In this document: piece by piece, positions 1-8,861 of the stretch
Layout of the letters: each line of letters starts with the position of its first letter
How positions within the stretch are numbered: position 1 is the stretch's first letter
From: Prochlorococcus sp. AG-402-I21
Lineage (GTDB): Bacteria; Cyanobacteriota; Cyanobacteriia; PCC-6307; Cyanobiaceae
Assembly (NCBI GenBank): GCA_003216955.1
Contig: QCHZ01000002.1
Coordinates: forward strand, 1-64,000
Reading direction: 5' to 3'
DNA length: 64,000 nt
Position numbers and translations under genes: made by a program
Notes under the pieces: model-generated
Database searches by the model: none
Seen by the model: the letters and a program-made list of their open reading frames with translations, nothing else
What the model was told of the DNA's origin: nothing

Positions 1-2
1 CT

Positions 3-1199
3 ACATGTGTTGTAGCTGATATAGAACAATCAACGTTGACATGTATTGACTTTTGGTGCAAAGGAGGAAGTCTTTATGAAATGAAAGATGAAGAAGGGAT
101 CGCACATTTCTTAGAGCATATGATATTTAAAGGTAGTAAGAACCTTAAAGAAGGTGAATTCGATTTAAAAATTGAATCTCTTGGTGGAAGTAGTAATGCA
201 GCAACAGGGTTAGACGATGTTCACTATCACGTTCTAGTACCACCGGAGAAAATAGAAGAAGGACTAAAATTGATATTAGAATTATTATTATTTCCAAAAA
301 TTGAACAAGATGCCTTTAAAATGGAGAAAGAAGTAGTTTTAGAAGAAATCGCACAAAATATTGAGCAACCAGATGAAATTATTTATATGAAGTTGCTAAA
401 GGAATGTTTATCACCTCATAGATATTCAAGACCAATACTCGGTGATGAAGAAACTGTTAAAAGTATAAATTCTAAACAAATGAAACTATTCCACAAAAAT
501 CATTATATAGGTAAAAACTGTACACTATGTATAGCAGGAGATTTGCCTAAAGAAATTTTTTCAATAATTAATAATAGTAAACTTAAGGAATTAAATACAA
601 TTTCAAAAGAGACACCTTTAAGAAACAAAACTACTTTTAATAAAGGTTATAAAAAAGAATTTATTCCAAGGCTAGAGGGAGCAAGAATATTGAAAGCATG
701 GAAACTTCCACCAGCTAAAGAACATATTTTAATTTTAGGAGCTGAAATCGTTGCCACAATTTTATGCGAAGGTAAAAATAGTTTTATCGTTAAGGAATTA
801 AGAGAAGAAAAACGTATTATTGAATCAATTGATATAGATTTACAAATCCTCGAAGAGGGTGGATTAATTCTTTTAGATGTCAGTTGTTCTGAGGAAAATG
901 TTAAAATTGCCGAAAGTGAAGTTAATAATATTCTTCAAGAATTATCTAGAGATTTAGTTACTAATAAAGATTTAGAACGTGCGAAAAAATTAGTTATAAA
1001 TAATATTTATTTTGGTCTAGAGTTGAGTACTCAAATCGCCTCAACATTAGGAAATCAAGCTTTATGGGGTCGACACCAAGCAATATTTAAATCAATAGAT
1101 GACATTTCATATTGGACAATTTCACGCTTAAATGAATTAGTTATTCCAATGTTTAATCCAGAAAATGCATTTACATTAATTGCTGAACCTGAGAAGTAA
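3..1199 (+). CDS. M16 family zinc peptidase, catalytic subunit (5' end outside window)
   Basis: Insulinase/processing-peptidase family M16 protease. The visible part carries the inverted zinc motif HxxEH as HFLEHM about 35 residues in, followed by a downstream acidic stretch (EKEVVLEEI) placed where the third zinc ligand of M16 enzymes lies. A TTG at 36 could be mistaken for the start, but the reading frame is open to the window edge and the upstream codons (TCVVADIEQSTL) read as family sequence, so the true start lies before base 1. The next gene begins 2 bases after the stop and encodes a second M16-like protein, which suggests a heterodimeric enzyme from one operon. Substrate is unknown. 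Confidence 0.88.
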   Translation, partial: TCVVADIEQSTLTCIDFWCKGGSLYEMKDEEGIAHFLEHMIFKGSKNLKEGEFDLKIESLGGSSNAATGLDDVHYHVLVPPEKIEEGLKLILELLLFPKIEQDAFKMEKEVVLEEIAQNIEQPDEIIYMKLLKECLSPHRYSRPILGDEETVKSINSKQMKLFHKNHYIGKNCTLCIAGDLPKEIFSIINNSKLKELNTISKETPLRNKTTFNKGYKKEFIPRLEGARILKAWKLPPAKEHILILGAEIVATILCEGKNSFIVKELREEKRIIESIDIDLQILEEGGLILLDVSCSEENVKIAESEVNNILQELSRDLVTNKDLERAKKLVINNIYFGLELSTQIASTLGNQALWGRHQAIFKSIDDISYWTISRLNELVIPMFNPENAFTLIAEPEK

Positions 1200-1201
1200 A
1201 T

Positions 1202-2449
1202 ATGAACATAGTTCTAGACAAACTAAATAGCAAAAATATAATGTCCGCAAAACTATGGATAGAAGAAGGAAGTAGATATGATCCAAAAGATAAAAAAGGG
1301 ATACATCAACTTTTAAGCTCAACAATGCTTAGAGGATGTGGGCCATACAATAATAGACAAATTTCTAAAATCGTAGAAAGTTCAGGAGCAAATTTAAACT
1401 GTGATACATACGAAGATGGTCTCCTAATAAGTCTTAAATGTGTCGAAAGTGATGCATATAATCTTCTTCCTTTAATTGGCTGGATGATAATAAAACCTAT
1501 ACTTCAAATTGATCAGATTGAATTAGAAAAAGATCTAACGATAAAAGCCATTAAAAGACAAAAAGAGAGTATATATCAACTGGCTTTTGATGGCTGGAGA
1601 AATATGATTTACGGTGATGGTCCATATGGACATGATCCACTGGGATCAATAGATGCTATAAATAGAATAAATAAAGAAGATATATTACCATTTGCAAGTT
1701 CATTAATTTATAGAAAAAAGAACTTAGTAATTTCAGGAAATTTTCCACTTAATATAGAAAGTTATATAGAAAATTCAATTGCATTTGAAGGGATTAGTGG
1801 AAAATTTAATGATCAAAATAGAAAATACAAAAACAATAATAAGATTAAAATGATAAATAAACAACAGGCTAGTATTTGCACTCGATCATTAAATACAAAA
1901 CAAGTTATTCTGCTTCTAGGTAAAGCAACAATTAGATATGACAATAAATCTGATATTTTGCTTAGGTTATTATCATGTTACTTAGGTTATGGAATGTCAA
2001 GTTTATTATTTAAGGTTCTCAGGGAAAAGTATGGAGTAGTTTATGAAGCAGGAGTTTATCATCCTATTAGAGAGAGTCAAACACCGTTTGTTTTGCACGC
2101 TTCAACAACTGAGGAGAAAGCAATCCTTACTCTTCAGTTATTAAAAGAGTGTTGGGAAAAAATTATTAATAACGAAATCTCACCTGAAGAATTAGATCTT
2201 GTCAAGATAAAATTTCGTGGTCAAATGGCACATTCTTTGCAGAGTATTAGTCAAAGAGCCGAGCATAAAGCCCATCTATTAGGAATTGGTTTAACAAAGG
2301 ATCATGATAAAGAAATTCTCCTAAGGCTCGAAAATATAACCAGTGAAGAAATCAAGGATGCTGCTAATAAATATTTAAAGAACCCATTTCTAAGTGTTTG
2401 TAGTAACAAAGAAGTTATTCAAAAAATCACTAAATACTGGAAACCCTAA
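1202..2449 (+). CDS. M16 family peptidase-like protein, non-catalytic partner
   Basis: A 415-residue M16-fold protein starting at ATG, 2 bases after the preceding M16 protease. Where the catalytic partner has HxxEH, this protein reads HQLLSSTMLRG, so the zinc site is absent. The later FKVLREKYGVVYEAG segment matches the substrate-binding second half of M16B proteins. In many bacteria such pairs form a heterodimer in which one chain supplies the zinc site and the other helps bind substrate; here that role is inferred from tandem placement and the lost motif. Confidence 0.85.
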   Translation: MNIVLDKLNSKNIMSAKLWIEEGSRYDPKDKKGIHQLLSSTMLRGCGPYNNRQISKIVESSGANLNCDTYEDGLLISLKCVESDAYNLLPLIGWMIIKPILQIDQIELEKDLTIKAIKRQKESIYQLAFDGWRNMIYGDGPYGHDPLGSIDAINRINKEDILPFASSLIYRKKNLVISGNFPLNIESYIENSIAFEGISGKFNDQNRKYKNNNKIKMINKQQASICTRSLNTKQVILLLGKATIRYDNKSDILLRLLSCYLGYGMSSLLFKVLREKYGVVYEAGVYHPIRESQTPFVLHASTTEEKAILTLQLLKECWEKIINNEISPEELDLVKIKFRGQMAHSLQSISQRAEHKAHLLGIGLTKDHDKEILLRLENITSEEIKDAANKYLKNPFLSVCSNKEVIQKITKYWKP

Positions 2450-2460
2450 TTATATCTCAT

Positions 2461-2691
2461 TTAATTATCAGTCGTATTTTTATTCAAAATCTTAAGTCTT
2501 TCAGAAGGAATCAAGAAATTGCCTCTTCTAAATTTTACTTCTAACAAATCATTTGGTCTTATTCCAATAATTGTGCCAACCTCGTCGAGAGAGACTAAAT
2601 CTGGCGGCCTAAGCATTGATATAGAGTCCGATGTCTTCAAATATGGCAAAGGAACTTGTAAGGATACTTTCTCTCCAACTAAAAATTTCAT
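2461..2691 (-). CDS. sipA: SipA-like regulatory protein (DUF3148)
   Basis: A 76-residue protein matching the small cyanobacterial DUF3148 family, whose founding member SipA binds the NblS histidine kinase that governs high-light and nutrient-stress responses. Visible family features are an N-terminal MKFLVGEKVSLQV, a central MLRPPDLVSLDEVGTIIGIRP and a C-terminal VKFRRGNFLIPSERLK, consistent with a compact beta-barrel. It is convergent with the M16 gene (11-base gap) and divergent from bioY. Assignment rests on recognised motifs only. Confidence 0.7.
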   Translation of the reverse strand: MKFLVGEKVSLQVPLPYLKTSDSISMLRPPDLVSLDEVGTIIGIRPNDLLEVKFRRGNFLIPSERLKILNKNTTDN

Positions 2692-2719
2692 TATGACTAA
2701 ATAGCTATAAATGATCTTA

Positions 2720-2757
2720 TTGACATATCAATCAATTTGTAAATAATAATATATAAT
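2720..2757 (+). promoter_or_regulatory. Probable promoter for bioY-lspA
   Basis: TTGACA at 2720-2725 is followed after 18 bases by TAATAA (2744-2749), and a perfect TATAAT sits at 2752-2757, about 18 bases before the TTG start of bioY. The TTGACA plus TAATAA pair has near-canonical spacing. TATAAT could act as an extended or alternative -10. No biotin-repressor operator was recognised. Confidence 0.5.
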
Positions 2758-2775
2758 ATATACTAAACAAATTCA

Positions 2776-3348
2776 TTGCACAAATTTATTATCGCAGCAA
2801 AAGCAATAACAGGCGTTATGTTAATCATAATATGCTCAATGATACCATCATCAATAATTTTCCCTCAAGAAGACCTATCTCTCTCAAATATCCCCCTTCA
2901 TAGCAATTGGCAATTCCAGGGGCTTCTCTTAACTTCATTGCTTTGTGGTCCCGAAATAGGAACAATTTCTGCAATTTCATATTTGATTATAGGTTTATTC
3001 TATTTACCTGTTTTTCATGGAGGAGGAAGCGTAGGTTACATCTTAACTTACGAATTTGGATACTTATTAGGATTTATACCTGCTGCTTGGATATGTGGTT
3101 TTTTAGCTAAAAACACTTCAAAAGTAAACTTAATAAATTATTCATTTTATACGACTATATCATTATGCATTGTGCATATTATAGGATTTATTTATCTATT
3201 TTTTGGTAAAATATTTGGAAATTGGTTAGATTCTTTATCGGATCTAATTTTGATAAATACTATCATACCATTTCCTAATCAATTATTACTGTGCATATCA
3301 ATAAGTCTATTATCAATATTATTAAAACGTATATTAATATTAAAATGA
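2776..3348 (+). CDS. bioY: BioY family biotin transporter S component
   Basis: A 190-residue hydrophobic protein with about six membrane segments. It carries the BioY signature: GPEIGTISAISYLIIG, then LPVFHGGGSVGYILTYEFGY, the substrate-binding loop of biotin-specific ECF components. It takes up biotin across the plasma membrane, alone or with a shared ECF energizing module. The only start codon near the beginning is TTG at 2776, preceded by an in-frame stop at 2764; the next ATG (2818) would cut into the first helix. Its stop overlaps the start of lspA in ATGA, so the two are translationally coupled. Confidence 0.88.
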   Translation: MHKFIIAAKAITGVMLIIICSMIPSSIIFPQEDLSLSNIPLHSNWQFQGLLLTSLLCGPEIGTISAISYLIIGLFYLPVFHGGGSVGYILTYEFGYLLGFIPAAWICGFLAKNTSKVNLINYSFYTTISLCIVHIIGFIYLFFGKIFGNWLDSLSDLILINTIIPFPNQLLLCISISLLSILLKRILILK

Positions 3349-3818
3349 TTTCATTCAATAGAAGAAACATGAAAATAATAGCATACTCTGTTTTTATTAT
3401 TTTATTAGATCAACTTAGTAAATTCTTAGTATTAAATACATTAGGCTTTGAAAGTTCAAGAAATATTATTCCTAATTTATTAAATTTTACACTAGTAAAA
3501 AACAAAGGAGCTGCATTTAGCCTTTTTAGCAACTCAACAAGCTTTCTTACTATTATAAGTGTTATAGCCTCATTATTATTAATTACTATTATTTTAAAAT
3601 CCCCACCAAAATCCTATTGGAATTTTATTGGACTTGTATATCTTTTAGGAGGGACTATAGGTAATGGAATTGACAGATTATTCAAAGGTTATGTTCTAGA
3701 TTTTCTAGAGCTTGTTCCAATTAATTTTCCTATATTCAATGTAGCGGATGTATCAATAAACATTGCTATAGTTTGTTTTATAATTGATATAATTAAAGAT
3801 AAATCAAGGATTAAATAA
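3345..3818 (+). CDS. lspA: Lipoprotein signal peptidase II
   Basis: Signal peptidase II, the membrane aspartic protease that cleaves signal peptides of prolipoproteins after lipid attachment. Both catalytic aspartates are visible in GNGIDRLFKG and FNVADVSIN, and the VKNKGAAFSLF motif and four membrane helices fit the family. I place the start at ATG 3345, overlapping the bioY stop as ATGA. An ATG at 3291 would overlap bioY by 58 bases and adds a non-conserved leader; ATG 3369 is a shorter alternative. The resulting 157 residues match normal LspA length. Confidence 0.93.
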   Translation: MISFNRRNMKIIAYSVFIILLDQLSKFLVLNTLGFESSRNIIPNLLNFTLVKNKGAAFSLFSNSTSFLTIISVIASLLLITIILKSPPKSYWNFIGLVYLLGGTIGNGIDRLFKGYVLDFLELVPINFPIFNVADVSINIAIVCFIIDIIKDKSRIK

Positions 3819-3832
3819 TTGCTCGTTTTCAT

Positions 3833-5386
3833 ATGAAAATTTATAATTCAAAAAAAATAATATTTTATATATTAATAATTTTCATTAGCTTGATATTTGT
3901 AGGCTTAATTGGAGGAATAATTAGATTAATAAATATACCTGCGGTATTAATCACAGTTTTATTAATAGGTGGTTTAATTTATTCAAAAAAAATAGATTGG
4001 TTACAAAAAAGTCTACGTTCAATATTTAAAATTAAGAGTGAGAAGAAATTAGTGGATTTATCATTAATAACCAAAAAGCAAGCCGCAAGTAAATCATTAA
4101 AAAGTATTGACCAATTAATCAAATTAATAAATGATAAAGTAAAAGCCAAGGCATTAAAGGATGAAAAGAATAGGGTTTCATTAGAGTTAGATAGAGGGGA
4201 TATTATTTTAGTAGTTTTTGGAATTGGTTCTAGTGGTAAAACTTCACTAATAAGAGCTCTTTTAAAAAGAATAGTAGGTAAAGTTAGTCCTGAAATGGGA
4301 TCAACAAAAGAAAAAGAAACCTTCCGGTTGAAACTTAGAGGACTGCCAAGAGGAATAAGAATCATTGATACACCTGGAATATTAGAAGCCGGGATAGGAG
4401 GCAGAGAAAGAGAAAAGAGCGCTTTAATAGAGGCACGTAAAGCTGATTTAATGTTAGTAGTAATAGAAGGAGATTTACGTTCCGAAGAAACAAGAACTAT
4501 CAGGACTTTATCTAAATTAGGCAAAAGACTTTTACTTGTTCTAAATAAAATAGACTTAAGAGGAGAAAATGAAGAAAAAAGATTAATCGAAATTCTAAAT
4601 TCTCGATGTAGCGATTTTATTGAGCCTAAAGATATTATTTGTACATCAGCAGCCCCTCAGTCAATTGCAATTCCTGGCGAAAAGCCCTATCAAGCAGCCC
4701 CTGAAATCGATAGTTTAATTAGAAGATTAGCAAATATTCTGCATGAAGAAGGTGAAGAACTAATCGCAGATAATATTTTGCTTCAATGCCGCAATCTTGG
4801 GAAAGAAGGTAAAAAACTATTAGTTAAGCAAAGAAGTCAATCAGCAAAAAAATGTGTTGATAAGTATGGCTGGCTAAGTAGCGGAGCATTAATACTAACA
4901 CCATTACCTGTTATCGATATGATCGCTGCTGCGGCTGTGAATGCTCAAATGGTAATTGAAATAGCAAAAATATATGGTGTTGAAATTACAAAAGAGAGAG
5001 CAAAGAATTTAGCAATTTCGGTAGGGAAAACACTTGCGACTATGGGTTTAGTAAAAGGTGGAGTCACACTAATAAGCTCAACATTAAGTATCTCACTTCC
5101 AACATTAGTTGTTAGCAAAGTAATTCAAGGTGTAAGCGTATCTTGGCTTACTAGAATTGCAGGAGCAAGTTTTATAACTTATTTTCAACAAGACCAAAGT
5201 TGGGGGGATGGCGGAATCCAAGAAGTTGTTGAATATCATTATAACTTAAATAAAAGAGATGAATATTTCCAAAGTTTTATTCGAAGGGCTTATGAGAGAG
5301 TTATTGATCCTTTAGTTGACAAAAAATTTAAAAAACTACCGCCGAGATCAAGGCCTCGGAAGGTGGAAGGCTCATCGGACCTCTAA
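3833..5386 (+). CDS. Membrane-anchored Era-like GTPase with DUF697 domain
   Basis: A 517-residue protein with two N-terminal membrane helices (about residues 8-50), a GTPase domain and a C-terminal DUF697-type region with further hydrophobic helices. G motifs are GIGSSGKTS (P loop), DTPGI (G3) and NKIDL (G4). The later segment GWLSSGALILTPLPVIDMIAAAAVNAQM is characteristic of DUF697. Such proteins are widespread in cyanobacteria; their cellular role is not established. It starts 14 bases after lspA. A small gene on the opposite strand overlaps its last 59 bases. Confidence 0.82.
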   Translation: MKIYNSKKIIFYILIIFISLIFVGLIGGIIRLINIPAVLITVLLIGGLIYSKKIDWLQKSLRSIFKIKSEKKLVDLSLITKKQAASKSLKSIDQLIKLINDKVKAKALKDEKNRVSLELDRGDIILVVFGIGSSGKTSLIRALLKRIVGKVSPEMGSTKEKETFRLKLRGLPRGIRIIDTPGILEAGIGGREREKSALIEARKADLMLVVIEGDLRSEETRTIRTLSKLGKRLLLVLNKIDLRGENEEKRLIEILNSRCSDFIEPKDIICTSAAPQSIAIPGEKPYQAAPEIDSLIRRLANILHEEGEELIADNILLQCRNLGKEGKKLLVKQRSQSAKKCVDKYGWLSSGALILTPLPVIDMIAAAAVNAQMVIEIAKIYGVEITKERAKNLAISVGKTLATMGLVKGGVTLISSTLSISLPTLVVSKVIQGVSVSWLTRIAGASFITYFQQDQSWGDGGIQEVVEYHYNLNKRDEYFQSFIRRAYERVIDPLVDKKFKKLPPRSRPRKVEGSSDL

Positions 5387-5492
5387 AGTCTAAAATAAAA
5401 ACGAATGCCAAATAAATTAAGCCAATCAAAATTGATATTGAAGCTGTTATAAAAGCCAATATATTTTTTTTATTAAAAAAATCCTTATTCAT
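5328..5492 (-). CDS. Small single-helix membrane protein
   Basis: A 54-residue ORF starting at ATG 5492, only 7 bases after the stop of the decarboxylase on the same strand, so probably co-transcribed with it. It has a basic N-terminus, one strong membrane helix (about residues 11-36) and a C-terminal DFRGPMSLPPSEAL tail that reads as a real protein. Its last 59 bases run antisense to the 3' end of the GTPase gene. Function unknown. Confidence 0.5.
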   Translation of the reverse strand: MNKDFFNKKNILAFITASISILIGLIYLAFVFILDFRGPMSLPPSEALISAVVF

Positions 5493-5499
5493 TTTTAAA

Positions 5500-6870
5500 T
5501 CAAATAATTGAATAATTAATAAGATTAGCTAAAAGTTTTAAATCCTCAAATTTAGTATTAGGGTTGCCCAAAACAACTTTTAAATAATATCTATCTTTAT
5601 ACATTGGTCTTGAGAGCATAAACTTATTGACTAATAAAGAGTTTCTCGTTTTTATAGACCAAGCAGAGGCTTGAGAAGAAGTATAATTGATCGGCGTAAA
5701 AGCTAAAAGATGAAGAGGTCCTGATATTATTTTAAATTTTGATGAATCAATTATTGATTCTAAATAACATCTTTTTTTAATAGAATCCAAAAGTATTTTT
5801 TCAATCCCTTCTTCGCCTAAGTGTCTTAATCCAATCCATAATTTTAATGACTCGGCAGATCTAGTACCTTGAATTCCAAGTTCTCCTCCATGAAAGTCAT
5901 TTCCTGTAATTGGTTCTGCATAAGGCAGTCCAGTTGAGAAGCTAGAAGAAAGATGGTTTTTATTGGCTACCAGCAATAAAGAAGACGTTTTTGCGATACC
6001 CAATAATTTCTGTGGGTTAACAGTTATGGAGTCCGCAGAACCAAAGCCTTGAAGAATTTCTGAAGTTATTGTTGATAGACCATAAATTCCACCAATTGCA
6101 CCATCAACATGAAGCCAGAGTTTCTCCTTTTTGCAAAATTGAGCGATTTCAGAGAGTGGGTCAATAGCTCCTCTCACAGTAGTTCCTGCTGTCGCCACGA
6201 CAGCAAAACATTTCTTCCCCTGAGATTTTATGTTTTTTAAATTTGAAGACAAGTAAGAAATATCTAATTTACCTTTTTCATCAGTAGGAACTTTTTGCAA
6301 AGATTCTTGTTTAAGTCCCATAATCCTTAAAGATTTTAAAAATGAGACATGACAATCATCACTTGCAAAAAATACTGCACTAGGATCATTTTCAAGTCCA
6401 GAAATATTTCTTGCCATTACTAATGCCATTAAATTACTTAAACTTCCTCCGCTAGCAGCTACGCCGCCAGACAAATCACCAAGACCTAATTTTTGACAAA
6501 ACCATTTACATAGTTTTTTTTCGAGGGATGTCAAACTAGGTGATAATTCTTCAGCCAAAAGATTGTTGTTTAGACCTGCACAAATAAGCTCTCCTACAAT
6601 TGATGCTGATAGAGGAGGAGGATCTAAATGAGCAAGAGCCCTTGGATGAGATGGTCGGTAAGCACCATTCATTAATAATTGAAGATCCTCCAATAAAACT
6701 TTGTTGGATACACCTTTTTTACTAGGAAAGGCATCAGGCAAATTAAATGAATCAGGCAGTGGACCTTGACTGCTTGATTCAGCAAACCAATCACAAAGAT
6801 TACTTGAGGCTTCAGCAAGGAAAGAATGAAGTTCTCTATCTAAATTGTGAGGTGATGCAAAAGGGTCCAA
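5500..6870 (-). CDS. PLP-dependent group II amino acid decarboxylase
   Basis: A 456-residue fold-type I PLP enzyme of the aspartate/glutamate/diaminobutyrate/aromatic decarboxylase group. Visible features are the cofactor-binding SGGSLSNLMAL, the aspartate-containing WLHVDGAIGG, and NPQKLLGIAKTSS with the Schiff-base lysine. In bacteria this group includes L-2,4-diaminobutyrate and L-aspartate decarboxylases, so the product could be diaminopropane, beta-alanine or a biogenic amine; the substrate cannot be told from the sequence. A small membrane protein gene follows within 8 bases. Confidence 0.83.
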   Translation of the reverse strand: MDPFASPHNLDRELHSFLAEASSNLCDWFAESSSQGPLPDSFNLPDAFPSKKGVSNKVLLEDLQLLMNGAYRPSHPRALAHLDPPPLSASIVGELICAGLNNNLLAEELSPSLTSLEKKLCKWFCQKLGLGDLSGGVAASGGSLSNLMALVMARNISGLENDPSAVFFASDDCHVSFLKSLRIMGLKQESLQKVPTDEKGKLDISYLSSNLKNIKSQGKKCFAVVATAGTTVRGAIDPLSEIAQFCKKEKLWLHVDGAIGGIYGLSTITSEILQGFGSADSITVNPQKLLGIAKTSSLLLVANKNHLSSSFSTGLPYAEPITGNDFHGGELGIQGTRSAESLKLWIGLRHLGEEGIEKILLDSIKKRCYLESIIDSSKFKIISGPLHLLAFTPINYTSSQASAWSIKTRNSLLVNKFMLSRPMYKDRYYLKVVLGNPNTKFEDLKLLANLINYSII

Positions 6871-6953
6871 AGAAAATAAGTCTCTATTTGTAGTATTTGA
6901 TGATCCAGTTCAAACCAAAAAAAAAATGATTAGTCTCTTGATAAACATTTTAT

Positions 6954-7493
6954 TTGATAATTCTCCAAACATCTAAAAAATTGTCAAAACCAATCTCACT
7001 TAGTCAGGAAGAAAAAATAAAGTGGATGACAAGATTGTTATCTAAAGCAAAGCTTGTAGGCCATAGAGGGGAAGTCCCTATTGCTGCAATTATTCTCGAT
7101 AAAAGGGGTAGATGTATTGGCTATGGGGGGAATAGAAGGGAAGAATTTAAAGATCCTTTAGGTCATGCTGAGTTAGTAGCGCTAAGACAAGCTTCTTGGA
7201 TAAATAATGATTGGAGATTTAATGATTGTACATTGATAGTAAATCTTGAGCCATGTCCAATGTGTGCAGGCGCTTTAATACAAGCAAGGATGGGGAAGGT
7301 TATCTATGGATCTGAAGACGCCAAAAGAGGCGCACTAGGTGGGACTATTAATCTCGCAGAGCATAAAAGTTCCCATCATAATATGCTTATTGAGGGAGGA
7401 ATAATGGAAAAAGAGTCTAGAAAGATCATCGTAGACTGGTTCAAAGACAAGAGAGATTTATCTAGAGAAAGTTTATTATCTAAACTTAGGTAA
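6954..7493 (+). CDS. tadA: tRNA-specific adenosine deaminase
   Basis: TadA converts adenosine 34 to inosine in tRNA-Arg(ACG), needed to read CGN codons. The zinc and catalytic motif HAELVAL and the two-cysteine EPCPMCAGAL motif are present, with the substrate-side MGKVIYGSED downstream. No ATG precedes the conserved domain: TTG 6954 gives 179 residues, TTG 6981 is equally possible, and ATG 7026 lies just before the first helix. The gene converges with the aminotransferase on the other strand, overlapping by 18 bases. Confidence 0.9.
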   Translation: MIILQTSKKLSKPISLSQEEKIKWMTRLLSKAKLVGHRGEVPIAAIILDKRGRCIGYGGNRREEFKDPLGHAELVALRQASWINNDWRFNDCTLIVNLEPCPMCAGALIQARMGKVIYGSEDAKRGALGGTINLAEHKSSHHNMLIEGGIMEKESRKIIVDWFKDKRDLSRESLLSKLR

Positions 7494-8636
7494 TTCAGTC
7501 TCAAAAATGTTTATTATCTTATCTACATTAGTAGAGGTTGAGTTATAACCCATTAAACCAATTCTCCATACTTTTCCAGCTAGATCACCAAGTCCACCTC
7601 CAATTTCGACACCAAAATTATCTAGTAAATGTTTAGTAAATGCCTTACCATCAAACCCCTCTGGGATCTTAACTGTTGTTAGCGTTGGCAAGCGCAATTC
7701 TTCTTTAACGTGTAATTCCAGACCACTATTTTCTAACGCATTCCAAAGTGATTTTGCATTTTTTCTATGTCTATCCCACGAAGCTTCCAATCCTTCTTCT
7801 GCTAACAATCTAAGCGCTTCTCTAATACCAAAATTCATGTTTACAGGAGCCGTATGATGATAAACCCGATCACTACCCCAGTATTTATTTAATAAAGAAA
7901 CATCTAGATACCAGTTAGGGACCTTATCTTTTCTATTAGACATTTTATTTTCAGCTCTTTCATTCATTGAGAAAGGACCTAATCCAGGCGGGCAACTTAA
8001 TCCTTTTTGACTACAGCTATATGCTAAATCAATTTTCCACTCATCCAAATAAAGAGGAACGCCTCCCAAAGAAGTCACTGTGTCGACAAGTAGTAAACAA
8101 TTATATTTTCTACATAAATCACCAATCCCCTCCATAGGTTGACAAACACCTGTTGAGGTTTCTGCATGAACAATTGCTAATACAGCTGGGTTATGTTCCT
8201 TCAGCGCATTTTCTATTTCATCAAGAGAGAATGCATTTCCCCAATCTTTCTGAATAGTTTGAACATTTGCTTTATATCTTCCTGCCATATCAGCAAGTCG
8301 ATGTCCAAAATATCCTTTGATAGCAACTAAAACTGTATCTTCGGGCTCAACAACATTTGCTAACGTCGCCTCCATTGCGGCACTTCCTGTACCACTCATT
8401 GGAAGTGTTAATCGATTGCTAGTTTGCCATGCATATCTCAGTAACTCTTGAACCTCGCTCATCAAGTCCACATAAAAGGGATCCAAGTGACCAATAGGAG
8501 GCTGTGAGAGTGCCTTCAAAACAGCAGGATCTGCGTTTGATGGGCCTGGCCCAAGCAATAATCTTTCAGGAGAAACAGTTGGACCAAAATCTTTACGATG
8601 TTGATTATCAACAGAAGGAAGAATTTGAGTGGCCAA
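7476..8636 (-). CDS. Class V serine/alanine-glyoxylate aminotransferase
   Basis: A fold-type I PLP enzyme of the alanine/serine-glyoxylate aminotransferase group, likely converting photorespiratory glyoxylate to glycine. Key segments are LLLGPGPSNADP, PMSGTGSAAMEA, HAETSTGV, LLVDTVTSLGG and SCSQKGLSCPPG, where the lysine binds PLP. Older annotations call this family 'soluble hydrogenase small subunit', which is misleading. A TTG start at 8636 gives 386 residues, the usual length. A longer reading from TTG 8714 adds 26 basic, non-conserved residues and is less likely. It is divergent from glnA. Confidence 0.88.
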   Translation of the reverse strand: MATQILPSVDNQHRKDFGPTVSPERLLLGPGPSNADPAVLKALSQPPIGHLDPFYVDLMSEVQELLRYAWQTSNRLTLPMSGTGSAAMEATLANVVEPEDTVLVAIKGYFGHRLADMAGRYKANVQTIQKDWGNAFSLDEIENALKEHNPAVLAIVHAETSTGVCQPMEGIGDLCRKYNCLLLVDTVTSLGGVPLYLDEWKIDLAYSCSQKGLSCPPGLGPFSMNERAENKMSNRKDKVPNWYLDVSLLNKYWGSDRVYHHTAPVNMNFGIREALRLLAEEGLEASWDRHRKNAKSLWNALENSGLELHVKEELRLPTLTTVKIPEGFDGKAFTKHLLDNFGVEIGGGLGDLAGKVWRIGLMGYNSTSTNVDKIINIFETELPKFR

Positions 8637-8783
8637 GAAAACAGATCTTTTTGTATATCTACAGAGCCTAAAAGGCAACAGGCAAAGTCGGGGTGTTTTT
8701 TTTAGGGATTGCAATAGGAATTAGCTAGATTTCCCAAATAAGACAGAAAATAAAGAAAGTTTTCTGTTAAAAGTCTAAAAAAA

Positions 8784-8825
8784 GTGCTTGTCGATACAAA
8801 AAGAGATGCAAACGCTTATTACGTT
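8784..8825 (+). promoter_or_regulatory. NtcA-activated class II promoter of glnA
   Basis: GTG-N8-TAC at 8784-8797 is one base from the NtcA consensus GTA-N8-TAC. Exactly 22 bases later lies TACGTT (8820-8825), matching the TAN3T -10 element found 22-23 bases downstream of NtcA sites. The start codon of glnA follows 36 bases later. This is the standard arrangement at nitrogen-controlled cyanobacterial promoters. An unrelated hairpin (ACAGAAAA...TTTTCTGT, 8743-8767) lies upstream. Confidence 0.75.
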
Positions 8826-8861
8826 CATAATTAAGTATCTCTGTTGCAAATCAAATTCATC

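Noticed and set aside
3979-4524. 181-residue ORF antisense to the GTPase gene
   Set aside because: Opposite strand of a clear GTPase; serine- and leucine-rich shadow typical of antisense frames.
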